Origin: a virus
DNA length: 45,386 nt
Reading direction: 5' to 3' (one strand)
IMG/VR virus record: IMGVR_UViG_3300042294_005859
Coordinates: 1-45,386 of that record
Shown here piece by piece: positions 8,662 through 17,295 of the stretch. The notes beneath the pieces are model-generated. The model worked only from the letters and a program-made list of their open reading frames with translations. It searched no databases and had not been told where the DNA came from. A program made the position numbers and the translations under genes. Numbering within the stretch: the first letter of the stretch is position 1; every line of letters starts with the position of its first letter.

Positions 8662-9123
8662 ATGAGTGATAACGAATCATTCGAACCTATCGATTCGCAA
8701 GTCGACCTCTCATCGTTTGATGATGAGTTCGAGACTGCAGAAGCACCAAGCTATGAGGAGGTGCCCGACGGCAAGTACCAAGTACAGATCGAGTCCGTGA
8801 AGCTTGAACAGAGTCAGAAGGGTGACCCGATGATCAAGTTCGACCTGGCGGTCATCTCTGGTTCGCAGGCTGGTCGGCACATCTTCAAGAACTCGGTCAT
8901 CACGCAGGCCTCGCTGCCATACGTCAAAGGCGATCTGAAAACGCTCGGTTTGGAACTTGCCAAGTTCAGCGAGCTGGCAGGTCGGCTCGAAGAGTTACTG
9001 GACAAAACGCTCGAAGTCACCAAGCGTACGCGTGGCGACTACTCGAATGTGTATTTCAACCGCCGGTTGAATATTGCCCATGTTCCGAGTGCTGGAGTGG
9101 CGCACGAGGATCTTCCGTTTTAA
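8662..9123 (+). CDS. DUF669-family protein, probable ssDNA-binding partner
   Basis: A 153-residue acidic protein with the DUF669 pattern: EEVPDGKYQVQIESVKLEQS, then GDPMIKFDLAVISG, GRHIFKNSVI and a basic KRTRGDYSNVYFNRRL. The C-terminus ends in HEDLPF, an acidic-hydrophobic tip like those of single-stranded DNA-binding proteins that recruit partners. DUF669 genes regularly sit beside Sak4-like ATPases in phages and are thought to bind ssDNA. A 191-bp gap without a convincing gene follows. Confidence 0.8.
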   Translation: MSDNESFEPIDSQVDLSSFDDEFETAEAPSYEEVPDGKYQVQIESVKLEQSQKGDPMIKFDLAVISGSQAGRHIFKNSVITQASLPYVKGDLKTLGLELAKFSELAGRLEELLDKTLEVTKRTRGDYSNVYFNRRLNIAHVPSAGVAHEDLPF

Positions 9124-9314
9124 GTCGCTGGTTGCTTGACCGGCGTTAGTCGTTCCCTGTGAACGGGTGCGGCCGAGGCGGGATGGCGTGACTTGGAAGC
9201 AGTTCTTGCGATGTGGTTCTTTTGCCGGGTCCGCATCGCGCTTCCTTGTCCAGACTCCCCGTGCCTGCCTCGGCTCTTTCTATTTCATCACTCGGATTGA
9301 ACTGCAAGGAAAAC

Positions 9315-9767
9315 ATGGATTTCCGAATCGTTATAGACTCGCGTGAGCAAGAACCTTACACGTTCGCGTGCGAGGTAGTGAAAGCCAAGCTTGATGCCGG
9401 TGATTACTCGGTGGTTGGCTTCGAACAGCGAGTGGCCGTCGAACGCAAGAGCCTGCGAGATTTCGTCGGCACCGTCATCCACGATTACGAACGTTTCGCT
9501 CGAGAGCTCGAAAAGCTATCAGCGATGGAAGCGGCATGCATCGTGGTCGAAGCGGATCTAACCGCCGTGCTCTGTGGCCTGCACCACGACGCACTCAGAG
9601 CGGTCGCGCCACAATCATTGCTTGGTGCGTCCACTTATGTTGGCATCAAATATCGAGTGCCTGTTTATTGGTGCGGATCACGACCAGCGGCCCTCCGATT
9701 CACTGATGCCTACCTGCGTTCGTTCATTCGTGTGATCTCCAACGCAGGATATCTACAACGTGAGTAA
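9315..9767 (+). CDS. ERCC4-type nuclease
   Basis: The ATG at 9315 with AAGGA five bases upstream is preferred over the longer frame from 9213, giving 150 residues. The ERCC4/XPF motif is complete: VIDSREQEPY near the N-terminus, LDAGDYSV, and the catalytic ERKSLRDFVG (ERKxxxD). XPF/Mus81-like nucleases cut branched DNA, so this product could resolve replication or recombination intermediates of the phage. It lacks a helicase domain and the C-terminal helix-hairpin-helix. It overlaps the RecD2-like helicase gene by eight bases. Confidence 0.87.
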   Translation: MDFRIVIDSREQEPYTFACEVVKAKLDAGDYSVVGFEQRVAVERKSLRDFVGTVIHDYERFARELEKLSAMEAACIVVEADLTAVLCGLHHDALRAVAPQSLLGASTYVGIKYRVPVYWCGSRPAALRFTDAYLRSFIRVISNAGYLQRE

Positions 9768-11925
9768 TAGCATCAGTGGTACCGTAGATCGAGTGTTCTT
9801 CACCAGCGCCAAGTTCTCCGCCGGCGCACTTGTTCGCGACGACGGCGATCGTGTGCGTTTTCGTGGGCCATTCTGCGTGAGTGAAGGCGAACTGGTCACG
9901 CTCACGGGCCAGTGGAAAAGCGATCCCAAATATGGACCGCAGTTCGACGCGAAAAGCGTGAGCTACGATCTGCCGGAAACGCCTGAAGGTTTGGTGCAAT
10001 ACCTAGCCAAGCATCCGGCGTTCACTGGGATTGGCGAAACCACGGCGCGGAAGATTGTCGCTTATGTCGCCAGCGCAGAACATCTCGATCGAGTGATCCG
10101 CCAGGACATCGAGGAACTGCATCGCGCTCTACGGATTCCCAAACGCACCTTGCATTCGCTGCGTGAGGCGTGGATCGCAAACAGTTCCGAGAACGAAGTC
10201 CGGTCGTACTTGGCGAGTTTCGGGCTGTCCCATCATCAGATGGAAACATTGCTCGAAGAATTTGGATCCTCGGTGGTCGGCGTTCTGCGGGCGAATCCCT
10301 ATCTCATCATCCGCTACATCAAGGGCTACGGCTTTAAGCGGGTCGATAAGATCGCGAGATCGATGGGCGTTCCCAAAGAGCACCCGGGCCGGCTCGAATC
10401 CGCACTGTGTTATCTGGTTCGCGAAGAGGCAACCGATGGCCATACATGGATTGCCAACGACGAACTGATTCGTAAGGCAGTCGGTCTGCTGTTGCTCGAT
10501 TCAATCGATGCGCGCTCGGTCATCGAGGCGGCGTTTCAACGGGTTGTCGATCAGGGGCAACTGGAGGTCGATGGCGATGCCGTAGCGTTGCCGCACTATG
10601 CCGATGCCGAGCGATACATCTATGAATGCTTCCAACAATACTCGTACGTTCGTAGTCCTCTGGGTATTGAGACGGGAAATACTGTTGGGTTGAAGCGAGC
10701 ACAATTCGCTGCGTATGAGGCGGCGCTACGTCACGCGATTGTTGTGATTTCGGGCGGAGCCGGTACCGGAAAGACACACACGCTGGCGAGGCTAGCTCGT
10801 ACGTTCGATGAGGCGGGACTGAAGGTTGCCCTTTGCTCGCCCACCGGAAAAGCGGCGAAGCGTATCGAGGAGTCACTGCGTTCGCAAGACATTGACCTAA
10901 ATGCGAAGACCATACATCGGCTGCTCGAATCCAATGGTCTACAATTCCAACGCGAAAGCCTATCGTCGCCATCGCTGGACCGTGAAGGCAAAGTCCGTGA
11001 CCCAGCCTACGACATCGTCATTGTCGATGAAGTATCGATGGTCGATGTGCCGCTGATGTCCGAGCTGCTACGCCGGATCGATTTCGACAAAACACGATTG
11101 ATACTTGTCGGCGATCATAACCAGCTTCCACCGGTCGGCGCTGGTAACGTCCTTCGTGATTGTATTGAACACAAGCTAGTTCCGACGTTCATTCTCGATG
11201 AAGTCGTACGACAGGCCGGCGTGCTGAAGACCAACAGCATGGCGATCCTTTCGCAGCGCGTGATGCCAACCGCTGTGGGAGATCCAGCCTGGAGCGTCAT
11301 CGATTCTTTACAGGACCCGATGCAGATCCAGGTTTACCTGCGTGACCTCGTACTGAATCGCATTCCCGATCGGCTTGGTCTCGATCCTGTGAATGACGTT
11401 CAGATCATCACGCCAACGCATCTGGGCCAGCTCGGCACGAAAGCCATCAACGAGATGATGCAGTATCTGTTGCATGGCGCGGTTGATCGCAAGTTTGCCG
11501 TGGGCGACAAGGTCATTCAGACCACCAACGACTATGGCTTGGGAATCATGAACGGCACCATCGGTGTCGTATCAGAAGTCGAAACCACTGGAGGGACCAG
11601 TTACATCGTCGACTTCGATGGAGATGGCCACCGGCATATACATGGCGAACAGATCCTGAATCTTCAGCTCGCTTACGCGTTGACCGCTCACAAAGCCCAA
11701 GGGAGCGAGTTTCCCTGCGTCGTTGTGCTTTGCCACAAATCTCATTTCTTTGCGGATCGTAACTGGCTGTATACCGCGGTCACTCGCGCATCTCGGTATT
11801 GCATCTTGGTCGGTGATCGTTGGGGGCTTCGGAACGCTGTGAAAAAGAACAGCGTTAGCAAACGTCGAACGTTCCTTGATCGCTGGGCGAAGGCGAAGCA
11901 CTCGTCGATGGAGGTGGAGAATTGA
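9760..11925 (+). CDS. RecD2-like DNA helicase
   Basis: A 721-residue superfamily 1B helicase starting with GTG. The N-terminal OB-like and helix-hairpin-helix part (about 1-230) includes YLAKHPAFTGIGETTARKIV and the GYGFKRVDKIARSMGV repeat. Walker A is GGAGTGKTHT (about 332-341), Walker B is VIVDEVSMVD, and the later motifs include GDHNQLPPVGAGNV, a SH3-like insertion and ALTAHKAQGSEFPCVVV with LYTAVTRAS. RecD2 proteins unwind 5' to 3' without RecBC. In a phage replication operon it probably serves replication or recombination. The order of domains and length match RecD2. Confidence 0.92.
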   Translation: MSNSISGTVDRVFFTSAKFSAGALVRDDGDRVRFRGPFCVSEGELVTLTGQWKSDPKYGPQFDAKSVSYDLPETPEGLVQYLAKHPAFTGIGETTARKIVAYVASAEHLDRVIRQDIEELHRALRIPKRTLHSLREAWIANSSENEVRSYLASFGLSHHQMETLLEEFGSSVVGVLRANPYLIIRYIKGYGFKRVDKIARSMGVPKEHPGRLESALCYLVREEATDGHTWIANDELIRKAVGLLLLDSIDARSVIEAAFQRVVDQGQLEVDGDAVALPHYADAERYIYECFQQYSYVRSPLGIETGNTVGLKRAQFAAYEAALRHAIVVISGGAGTGKTHTLARLARTFDEAGLKVALCSPTGKAAKRIEESLRSQDIDLNAKTIHRLLESNGLQFQRESLSSPSLDREGKVRDPAYDIVIVDEVSMVDVPLMSELLRRIDFDKTRLILVGDHNQLPPVGAGNVLRDCIEHKLVPTFILDEVVRQAGVLKTNSMAILSQRVMPTAVGDPAWSVIDSLQDPMQIQVYLRDLVLNRIPDRLGLDPVNDVQIITPTHLGQLGTKAINEMMQYLLHGAVDRKFAVGDKVIQTTNDYGLGIMNGTIGVVSEVETTGGTSYIVDFDGDGHRHIHGEQILNLQLAYALTAHKAQGSEFPCVVVLCHKSHFFADRNWLYTAVTRASRYCILVGDRWGLRNAVKKNSVSKRRTFLDRWAKAKHSSMEVEN

Positions 11926-14495
11926 GCGCCGGACCTCCGCCACTACTTGAAGCTATTGAACGAAACTGCCCAAGCTGTCTTCGCGAACGTAATCAATGGG
12001 TTGCCTGGAAATACGTCGAGCGTGGAGGCAAGCCCACGAAGGCTCCGGTGAATCCGCATGATGGCTCGCTGGCTTCTTCGACTGACGCGACCACCTGGGG
12101 AACCTTCGCTCAGGCCATCGAGGCTTGCCGGCGCAACAGTGCACTCGCGGGCGTCGGCTTCGTTTTCACTGCTGATGATCCGTACTGTGGCGTGGATCTC
12201 GATGATTCGCTCGATGAATCAACGGGCGAGTTGAAGCCATGGGCTCAGCAGATCGTCGATCGTCTCGACAGCTACACCGAGATCAGCCCTTCAGGCTCGG
12301 GACTGAAGGTATTCATCAAAGCCAACAAGCCTGGATCTCGTTGTCGCAAAGCCTACGAAGATGGCGAGGTGGAGATCTACGATCGCGATCGCTTCTTTAC
12401 AGTTACTGGCAATCGACTCCCGAGCATTCCTGCTGAAGTCAACCTTCGCCAGGAATCGCTCGACTTTGTGTACGCACAGGTGTTCGGGAATGACGAACCA
12501 GGTGCGAACTCCGCATCGAGCGCAAGCCGTGGGCCAGAACCAAGCGATAGCGGCACCGTTGCGTTGAGCGACGATGAGATCATCGATCTTGCATCCAAGC
12601 AGCGGCGTTCTGGTCCGAAATTCCAAACTCTATGGGCCGGCGACTGGAACTCACATTTTAATTCAGCCAGCGAAGCTGATTCGTCGGTCGTTTTTACGCT
12701 TGCCTTCTACACCAAAGATCCCGAGCAGATCGATCGGATCTTTCGGCAATCCCAGTTGTTTCGTTCCAAGTGGGATGAGAAGCATGGAAGCGAAAGTTAT
12801 GGTCAAACGACCATCGCGAAGGCTCTCAGCAAAGTCACCAAACAGTACAAACCGCAGGCGAAAAAGACGCGAACGGCTCGACCGTTGGCTCCAGCGCCGA
12901 CCAATACGAGTTTGCCATCGATTCTGATTGACGATCGTCAATTGAGCGAGCTGACGGACCAGGCATTATCTGCGCTCAACTCTTCGAATCGAAAACCACA
13001 TCTCTTCATCCGCGCCGGCGGTATCGTGCGTGTGGTCTACGATGAACAAGGTGTTCCGAAGATCGATGCGATCGACACTGCCAAGATGCGGTGTCGATTG
13101 AGCGAGTCAGCTAACTTCTTCACGATGCGTCGATCCGATGGCGGATACATTCAGGTTGGAACGATCCCACCGAAGTCGCTGGCGGAAAACATCCTCGCAC
13201 AAAAGGACTGGTCCTTTCCAGCGTTGGCCGGCATCGCACGAGCGCCCATTCTCCGTCGCGATGGCACGATCTGCACAGCGCCAGGTTATGACCCCACCTC
13301 GCGATTGATGTACTGTCCCGATCCAGCATTGAAACTGGTCCCGATTCCTGATCATCCCTGCGGTGAAGAGGTCCGCGCCTGCGTTGACATCCTAATGCAA
13401 GTGATCGGCGAGTTCCCATTTGTGGACGCCCCCAGTCGAGCCAATGCGTTAGCGATTCTGTTCTCCATCTTGATGCGGCCGGTCATCGACGGCCATGTGC
13501 CGCTGGCAATCGTTGATGCGCCGATGCAAGGCACGGGCAAAACGCTGTTGGTGTCATCGCTCGCTGGCATCGCGGTTGGCGGCGTCTCTTCGGAATCGAT
13601 CCCGGCGAAAGAGAACGAGGACGAATGGCGTAAAAAGATCACGACGATTCTGATGACCGCTTCGCCATTCGTGCTGCTCGACAATATTCCCGACAACACA
13701 ACGCTCAACTCTCCACCTCTGGCGGCCACCCTCACCAGCTACGATTGGTCTGATCGCGTGTTGGGCAAAAGCCAAGCGATCCGGTTGCCCTCGAGAGCCG
13801 TTTGGGTCGCCACTGGAAACAATCTGCGAGTCTCGGGTGATATGCCGCGGCGCAGCTATAGCATCCGCCTCGATGCCAATGCGGAGCGTCCTTGGGAACG
13901 CACCGGTTTCGCGATCAAAGGTCTGCCTCGCCATATCGCCACGAATCGTGGCAATCTCTTGAGTGCCGCGCTGACGATCATTCGAGGTTGGTACACCAAC
14001 GGGCAGCCCAAGGCACCTACGCCAACACTCGGAAGCTTTGAAGAGTGGGCCGAGACCATCGGTAGCGTGTTGGCCTACGCGGGTATTGATGGCTTCTTAG
14101 GCAACCTCGAACAGACGCAAGTTGTTCAGGATGAGGACACCCAGCAATGGACTGCGTTCTTCGAAGCCTGGTGGGAGCGGTTCGGTAGTCGCAAGCAAAC
14201 GGCCGACGACATCTGCAGTGCCGTGATTCCACGACTCAATGATCCAGTCGAGTACATCAACGAACCGCTCTCTGGTGCGCTGCCCGAGGCTCTGATCGTC
14301 AACCGAGATCGAGGCGAGGGTGCATTCAAGCGTTCGCTAGGTCGACATCTATCGCGACTGCGTGGTCGTGTCTTCAGTGGTCGTAAACTGAATGATGCAG
14401 GCCTCAATAAGAAGAACCACGTTCGCCTTTGGCAGCTCGTTGATACCAAAGCACCACCATCGACTTTGTTCGAGATGGAGGGCGCAGATGAGTAG
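11922..14495 (+). CDS. Primase-polymerase fused to SF3-like helicase
   Basis: An 857-residue replication protein starting with TTG inside the helicase stop. The N-terminal 190 residues are a bifunctional primase-polymerase-like domain: NQWVAWKY, FVFTADDPYCGVDLDDSLD with the metal-binding DxD, then YTEISPSGSGLKVFIK and YDRDRFFTVTGN. A helical segment (LWAGDWNSHFNSASEAD) follows, as in NrS-1-type polymerases. The C-terminal part has an ATPase core: Walker A DAPMQGTGKT near 532-541, Walker B PFVLLDNIPD near 581, and VWVATGNNL as sensor 1. It would prime and unwind at the phage origin. The repeat-rich region directly downstream is its likely target. Confidence 0.88.
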   Translation: MSAGPPPLLEAIERNCPSCLRERNQWVAWKYVERGGKPTKAPVNPHDGSLASSTDATTWGTFAQAIEACRRNSALAGVGFVFTADDPYCGVDLDDSLDESTGELKPWAQQIVDRLDSYTEISPSGSGLKVFIKANKPGSRCRKAYEDGEVEIYDRDRFFTVTGNRLPSIPAEVNLRQESLDFVYAQVFGNDEPGANSASSASRGPEPSDSGTVALSDDEIIDLASKQRRSGPKFQTLWAGDWNSHFNSASEADSSVVFTLAFYTKDPEQIDRIFRQSQLFRSKWDEKHGSESYGQTTIAKALSKVTKQYKPQAKKTRTARPLAPAPTNTSLPSILIDDRQLSELTDQALSALNSSNRKPHLFIRAGGIVRVVYDEQGVPKIDAIDTAKMRCRLSESANFFTMRRSDGGYIQVGTIPPKSLAENILAQKDWSFPALAGIARAPILRRDGTICTAPGYDPTSRLMYCPDPALKLVPIPDHPCGEEVRACVDILMQVIGEFPFVDAPSRANALAILFSILMRPVIDGHVPLAIVDAPMQGTGKTLLVSSLAGIAVGGVSSESIPAKENEDEWRKKITTILMTASPFVLLDNIPDNTTLNSPPLAATLTSYDWSDRVLGKSQAIRLPSRAVWVATGNNLRVSGDMPRRSYSIRLDANAERPWERTGFAIKGLPRHIATNRGNLLSAALTIIRGWYTNGQPKAPTPTLGSFEEWAETIGSVLAYAGIDGFLGNLEQTQVVQDEDTQQWTAFFEAWWERFGSRKQTADDICSAVIPRLNDPVEYINEPLSGALPEALIVNRDRGEGAFKRSLGRHLSRLRGRVFSGRKLNDAGLNKKNHVRLWQLVDTKAPPSTLFEMEGADE

Positions 14496-15297
14496 CTCAA
14501 TCGTTCGTGGCGAGGTTAGCGAGGTTATTCGTGTGCAAATTTTGCGTACAGAATCGCGTTTGCGCGCATGTGCGCGCACCATGTACATCGCCATGTACAA
14601 GCCTATGTACAAGCCTATGTACATGGGGTTGTACAACGTACATGACGTGCGCGCCGACCACCGATGCTATGGACGCGAAATCGGTTGTAAGACTCCGATA
14701 TACAAGCACTTAGATGCCTTCGAAGCCTCTCTGGTGCTTTCAACCGCTAACCTCGCCAAACAGGGTCGTAACCTCGCCTCTTTGAGCCCTAACCTCGCCG
14801 TAACCTCGCCACACAAAGCCCAGAAAACATTGGGTTTTGATCAGAAAGCGAGGTTAGCGAGGTTAGAAGTCGACATCCCACATATAGAGGAAAACGATGT
14901 ACATACCCATGTACATGTACATTCGCCGTATAGAAGGGTATGGGAAATAACCTCGCTGGACCTCGCTAACCTCGCCAACGGGTTTTTGAGTGTGCGCGCG
15001 ATGATCTCTCTCGCATCAATCCAACGCACGACGTTGCCCCAAGTCGCAAGATCTCTACCAAGTCGCCCAACGAGCCGCCCATCGCGCTCGACGCGTCAGT
15101 GGGCCAACGAGGGCCTCACGGTGCGACTGCCAGAGTGGCACTCAGTCGCAAGTTGCGACGAAATCGCGAGCCCCCAGCGGATGGGTCCTCCCCAAAAAAT
15201 CTACGCGCCATTGGGCCGCGGGAACAGCCGCGCGATCAATCACAGTTTGTTTGTTTTGTCCGACCCCCAGTTTCCTAACCAAAGGATTGCCTTATGA
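14488..15297 (+). CDS. Doubtful ORF across the origin-like repeats
   Basis: The frame is open for 269 codons from an ATG with GGAGGG five bases upstream, and its stop overlaps the methyltransferase start. Against it, the product is not protein-like. It contains tandem MYxx units made by the 12-bp TGTACA repeat, runs such as LANLA made by the 9-mer, and a long Pro/Arg/Ser stretch with no domain. I treat the stretch 14496-15290 as noncoding origin or regulatory DNA that happens to be open. A short coupled product cannot be excluded. Confidence 0.2.
   Translation: MSSSIVRGEVSEVIRVQILRTESRLRACARTMYIAMYKPMYKPMYMGLYNVHDVRADHRCYGREIGCKTPIYKHLDAFEASLVLSTANLAKQGRNLASLSPNLAVTSPHKAQKTLGFDQKARLARLEVDIPHIEENDVHTHVHVHSPYRRVWEITSLDLANLANGFLSVRAMISLASIQRTTLPQVARSLPSRPTSRPSRSTRQWANEGLTVRLPEWHSVASCDEIASPQRMGPPQKIYAPLGRGNSRAINHSLFVLSDPQFPNQRIAL
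14510..14975. repeat. Iteron-like 9-mer array GCGAGGTTA
   Basis: Ten perfect copies of GCGAGGTTA. Forward copies start at 14510, 14519, 14848 and 14857; inverted copies start at 14748, 14769, 14790, 14801, 14948 and 14967. One inverted two-mismatch copy starts at 14958. Inverted copies are spaced 21, 21 and 11 bases, close to two and one helical turns, and the forward copies are head-to-tail pairs. Such phased arrays are typical of iterons bound by an initiator. The position directly after the primase-helicase supports a replication origin. Confidence 0.7.
14582..14921. repeat. TGTACA palindrome array with 12-bp period
   Basis: Five TGTACA palindromes start at 14582, 14594, 14606, 14618 and 14630, exactly 12 bases apart. 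Three more start at 14898, 14910 and 14916. CGTACA variants lie at 14545 and 14637. Two TGCGCGCA palindromes (14561 and 14571) precede the array. The array interleaves with the 9-mer iterons, so two different proteins may bind here. Confidence 0.65.
15145..15159. promoter_or_regulatory. Perfect 7-bp inverted repeat before the methyltransferase
   Basis: GTCGCAA and TTGCGAC flank a single G, about 135 bases before the methyltransferase start. Related AAGTCGCAAG occurs near 15040. It may be an operator for the methyltransferase gene or part of the origin. Confidence 0.35.
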
Positions 15298-16712
15298 CCA
15301 CCACTGCATTGCAAATTGAAATGTGGCCGCTCGATCGAGTTCGCCCTTATGAAAACAACCCTCGCAACAACGATAAGGCCGTTGACGCGGTCGCAGCGTC
15401 AATCAAGGAATTTGGATTTTCACAGCCAATTGTTGTCGACAGCGACAGCGTCATCATCGTCGGTCATACGCGTTTGAAGGCGGCGCAGAAGCTCGGACTG
15501 GATCGGGTACCAGTCGTGGTTGCTTCGCACCTCACGCCAGAACAAGTTCGCGCTTACCGGATCGCTGACAACAAGACCGCCGAAATCGCGGAATGGAACT
15601 ACGATCTGTTGCCGATCGAATTGTCGGCACTCCAGGAAGCCAACTACGATCTCGGGCTGCTTGGGTTCAGCGCCGATGAGTTGGCAAAGTTGATGGACAC
15701 CGGAATCAACGAAGGTCTCACCGATCCCGATGATGTCCCTCTGCCTCCCGACGAAGCGATCACACAGCCGGGCGATCTTTGGATCCTCGGCGACCATCGT
15801 TTGCTGTGCGGTGACTCGGCGAACCCGGAGCATCTCGATCGACTGTTGGCCGGCGCACCGATCCATCTTATAAACACTGACCCGCCCTACAACGTCAAGG
15901 TTGAACCGCGCAGCAAGAATGCGATCGCGGCTGGCTTGAGTTCGTTCACGAACGATGCGGCTTCGTCAAAGCTGAAGAACGACCAAGGCATGGCGGCGTT
16001 CACGCATGCGATCAATCAGAAGAACAAGGCCAAGTCCGGCGCGTCAGCCACTGCGACTGCTGACGCACCTCGGCAAAAGTTGCGAGCCAAGGATCGACCA
16101 CTGGCAAATGACTTTGTTACCGACGACGAGTTCGATCGACTGCTCGATGCGTGGTTTGGAAATATTGCTCGCGTACTCGTGCCTGGTGGTTGTTTCTACA
16201 TCTGGGGCGGCTATGCCAATTGCGGAAACTACCCGCCGTTCCTGAAAAAGCATGGTTTGTATTTCAGCCAAGCGATCATCTGGAACAAGATGCATCCGGT
16301 TCTGACTCGCAAAGATTTCATGGGCGCGCACGAATGGGCGTTCTATGGATGGAACGAGGGTGCCGGACATAAGTACTACGGCCCGAATAACGAAACGGAC
16401 TTATGGAACGTAAAGAAGATCCCGCCCCAGCAACTCGAGCATCTCACTGGCAAGCCTGCCGAGCTCGCGGTTCGATCGATCCAGTACTCGTCGCTCCCAG
16501 GCCAGAACGTGCTCGACCTCTTCGGTGGCAGCGGATCAACCTTGATCGGCGCAGAGCAGACGGGACGCAATGCGTTCTTGATGGAACTCGATTGCCCGTA
16601 CGCGGACGTCATCGTCGATAGGTTTCAACGCTTCACGGGAAAGCAAGCGATCCTCGAGCGAACGGGTGAGTCGCCGATTCCGATGAAGCCACGTGAAGAG
16701 AACATGCGATAG
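15294..16712 (+). CDS. ParB-domain DNA methyltransferase (N6-adenine or N4-cytosine)
   Basis: A 472-residue fusion. Residues 1-110 are a ParB/Srx-like N-terminal domain (RPYENNPRNNDKAV, SIKEFGFSQPIVVD, IIVGHTRLKAAQKLG). The methyltransferase follows, with motif IV DPPYNV near 196 ahead of the AdoMet-binding motif DLFGGSGST near 410, the beta-class order. About 70 residues between them carry a lysine/alanine-rich insertion. These enzymes are common in phages and modify viral DNA to evade restriction or mark it for regulation. No partner endonuclease is present. AAAGGA precedes the ATG. A perfect AGGAGG lies right at its stop codon (16711), with no obvious + strand gene to serve. Confidence 0.92.
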   Translation: MTTTALQIEMWPLDRVRPYENNPRNNDKAVDAVAASIKEFGFSQPIVVDSDSVIIVGHTRLKAAQKLGLDRVPVVVASHLTPEQVRAYRIADNKTAEIAEWNYDLLPIELSALQEANYDLGLLGFSADELAKLMDTGINEGLTDPDDVPLPPDEAITQPGDLWILGDHRLLCGDSANPEHLDRLLAGAPIHLINTDPPYNVKVEPRSKNAIAAGLSSFTNDAASSKLKNDQGMAAFTHAINQKNKAKSGASATATADAPRQKLRAKDRPLANDFVTDDEFDRLLDAWFGNIARVLVPGGCFYIWGGYANCGNYPPFLKKHGLYFSQAIIWNKMHPVLTRKDFMGAHEWAFYGWNEGAGHKYYGPNNETDLWNVKKIPPQQLEHLTGKPAELAVRSIQYSSLPGQNVLDLFGGSGSTLIGAEQTGRNAFLMELDCPYADVIVDRFQRFTGKQAILERTGESPIPMKPREENMR

Positions 16713-16722
16713 GAGGTCGCAT

Positions 16723-17040
16723 TCAAAGCTTATGACAATGCCAAGCTTGATCCTCAAAGATATAGATGTATTCGGCTCCGCAATTCCTCGCGAATTCGTG
16801 AAGGGCTGCGCGCGTCGGCATTACAACCGTGCGATTGCCGTCAGAGAATCGTTCGGGCGTTCCGTCGTTTGCGAGCGAACGAATATCGCCGCCGGCGACA
16901 AGCGTCCGTGCCGAATCAATCGCAATGTAGTTTTGTTCGAGGATCTTGCCGGCATGGTCTGGGTAGCCATCGAAGTGCAGATAGATCGCTGCGTAACGAC
17001 CATCGTCTTGCTTGCAGGCAATCGTTGCTCGTGTAGACAT
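16723..17040 (-). CDS. Conserved phage protein of the MSTRATIA type
   Basis: A 105-residue protein resembling a widespread phage and plasmid family that begins with MSTR, an IA(V)xQxDG strand, then YLHFDGYPDHAGKIL, a GDIRSL segment and a GAEYIYIFED strand near the end. Its function is not established. AAGGAA precedes the ATG. It is the last gene of a run of minus-strand genes and ends convergently with the methyltransferase, 10 bases apart. It shares the block's common codon phase. Confidence 0.8.
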   Translation of the reverse strand: MSTRATIACKQDDGRYAAIYLHFDGYPDHAGKILEQNYIAIDSARTLVAGGDIRSLANDGTPERFSDGNRTVVMPTRAALHEFARNCGAEYIYIFEDQAWHCHKL

Positions 17041-17052
17041 GTTTTGTGTTCC

Positions 17053-17277
17053 TTACTTCGATGGTTCGTGGTGGTTGGGTTCGACAATCGAGACGCAGTC
17101 GTCAGGCATCGTCAACATGAGTGTTCGGCCGTTGTCCCAATCGACATCGATCTGCATCCAGTCGCGATGATCGTGAACGGCGACGACGGTCCCGAGCGAT
17201 CCAACTGGAATCGGATCGGGATCTTGCGGCATCGACACCAGGCGAATGCGATCGCCTTTCTTCAATCGTGTTTGCAT
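17053..17277 (-). CDS. DUF4314 protein
   Basis: A 74-residue protein that is almost entirely the DUF4314 domain: KKGDRIRLVSMPQDPDPIPV, GSLGTVVAVHD, WMQIDVDWDNGRTLML and a final DCVSIV. The fold is a small SH3-like beta barrel. The family is common in phages and mobile elements, and its role is unknown. An AAGGAACC ribosome-binding site lies before the start, and only 12 bases separate it from the next gene downstream. Family assignment is confident. Confidence 0.88.
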   Translation of the reverse strand: MQTRLKKGDRIRLVSMPQDPDPIPVGSLGTVVAVHDHRDWMQIDVDWDNGRTLMLTMPDDCVSIVEPNHHEPSK

Positions 17278-17295
17278 AGTCAGTGGTTCCTTGAT

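Noticed and set aside
14545-14975. A CRISPR array.
   Set aside because: Repeat units are only 6 and 9 bases, spacing is as short as 6-21 bases, and no cas operon is present; the Cas4-like nuclease belongs to the phage recombination module.
14392-15297. A 301-codon protein gene across the repeats.
   Set aside because: The part before 14488 lies within the primase gene, and the rest is low-complexity sequence dictated by the DNA repeats. It is listed only as a doubtful ORF.
17271-17292. A third copy of the sigma-type element (TTGCATAGTCAGT).
   Set aside because: It matches only about 12 bases, lacks the GACGTC half at the right spacing, and lies over a minus-strand start codon.
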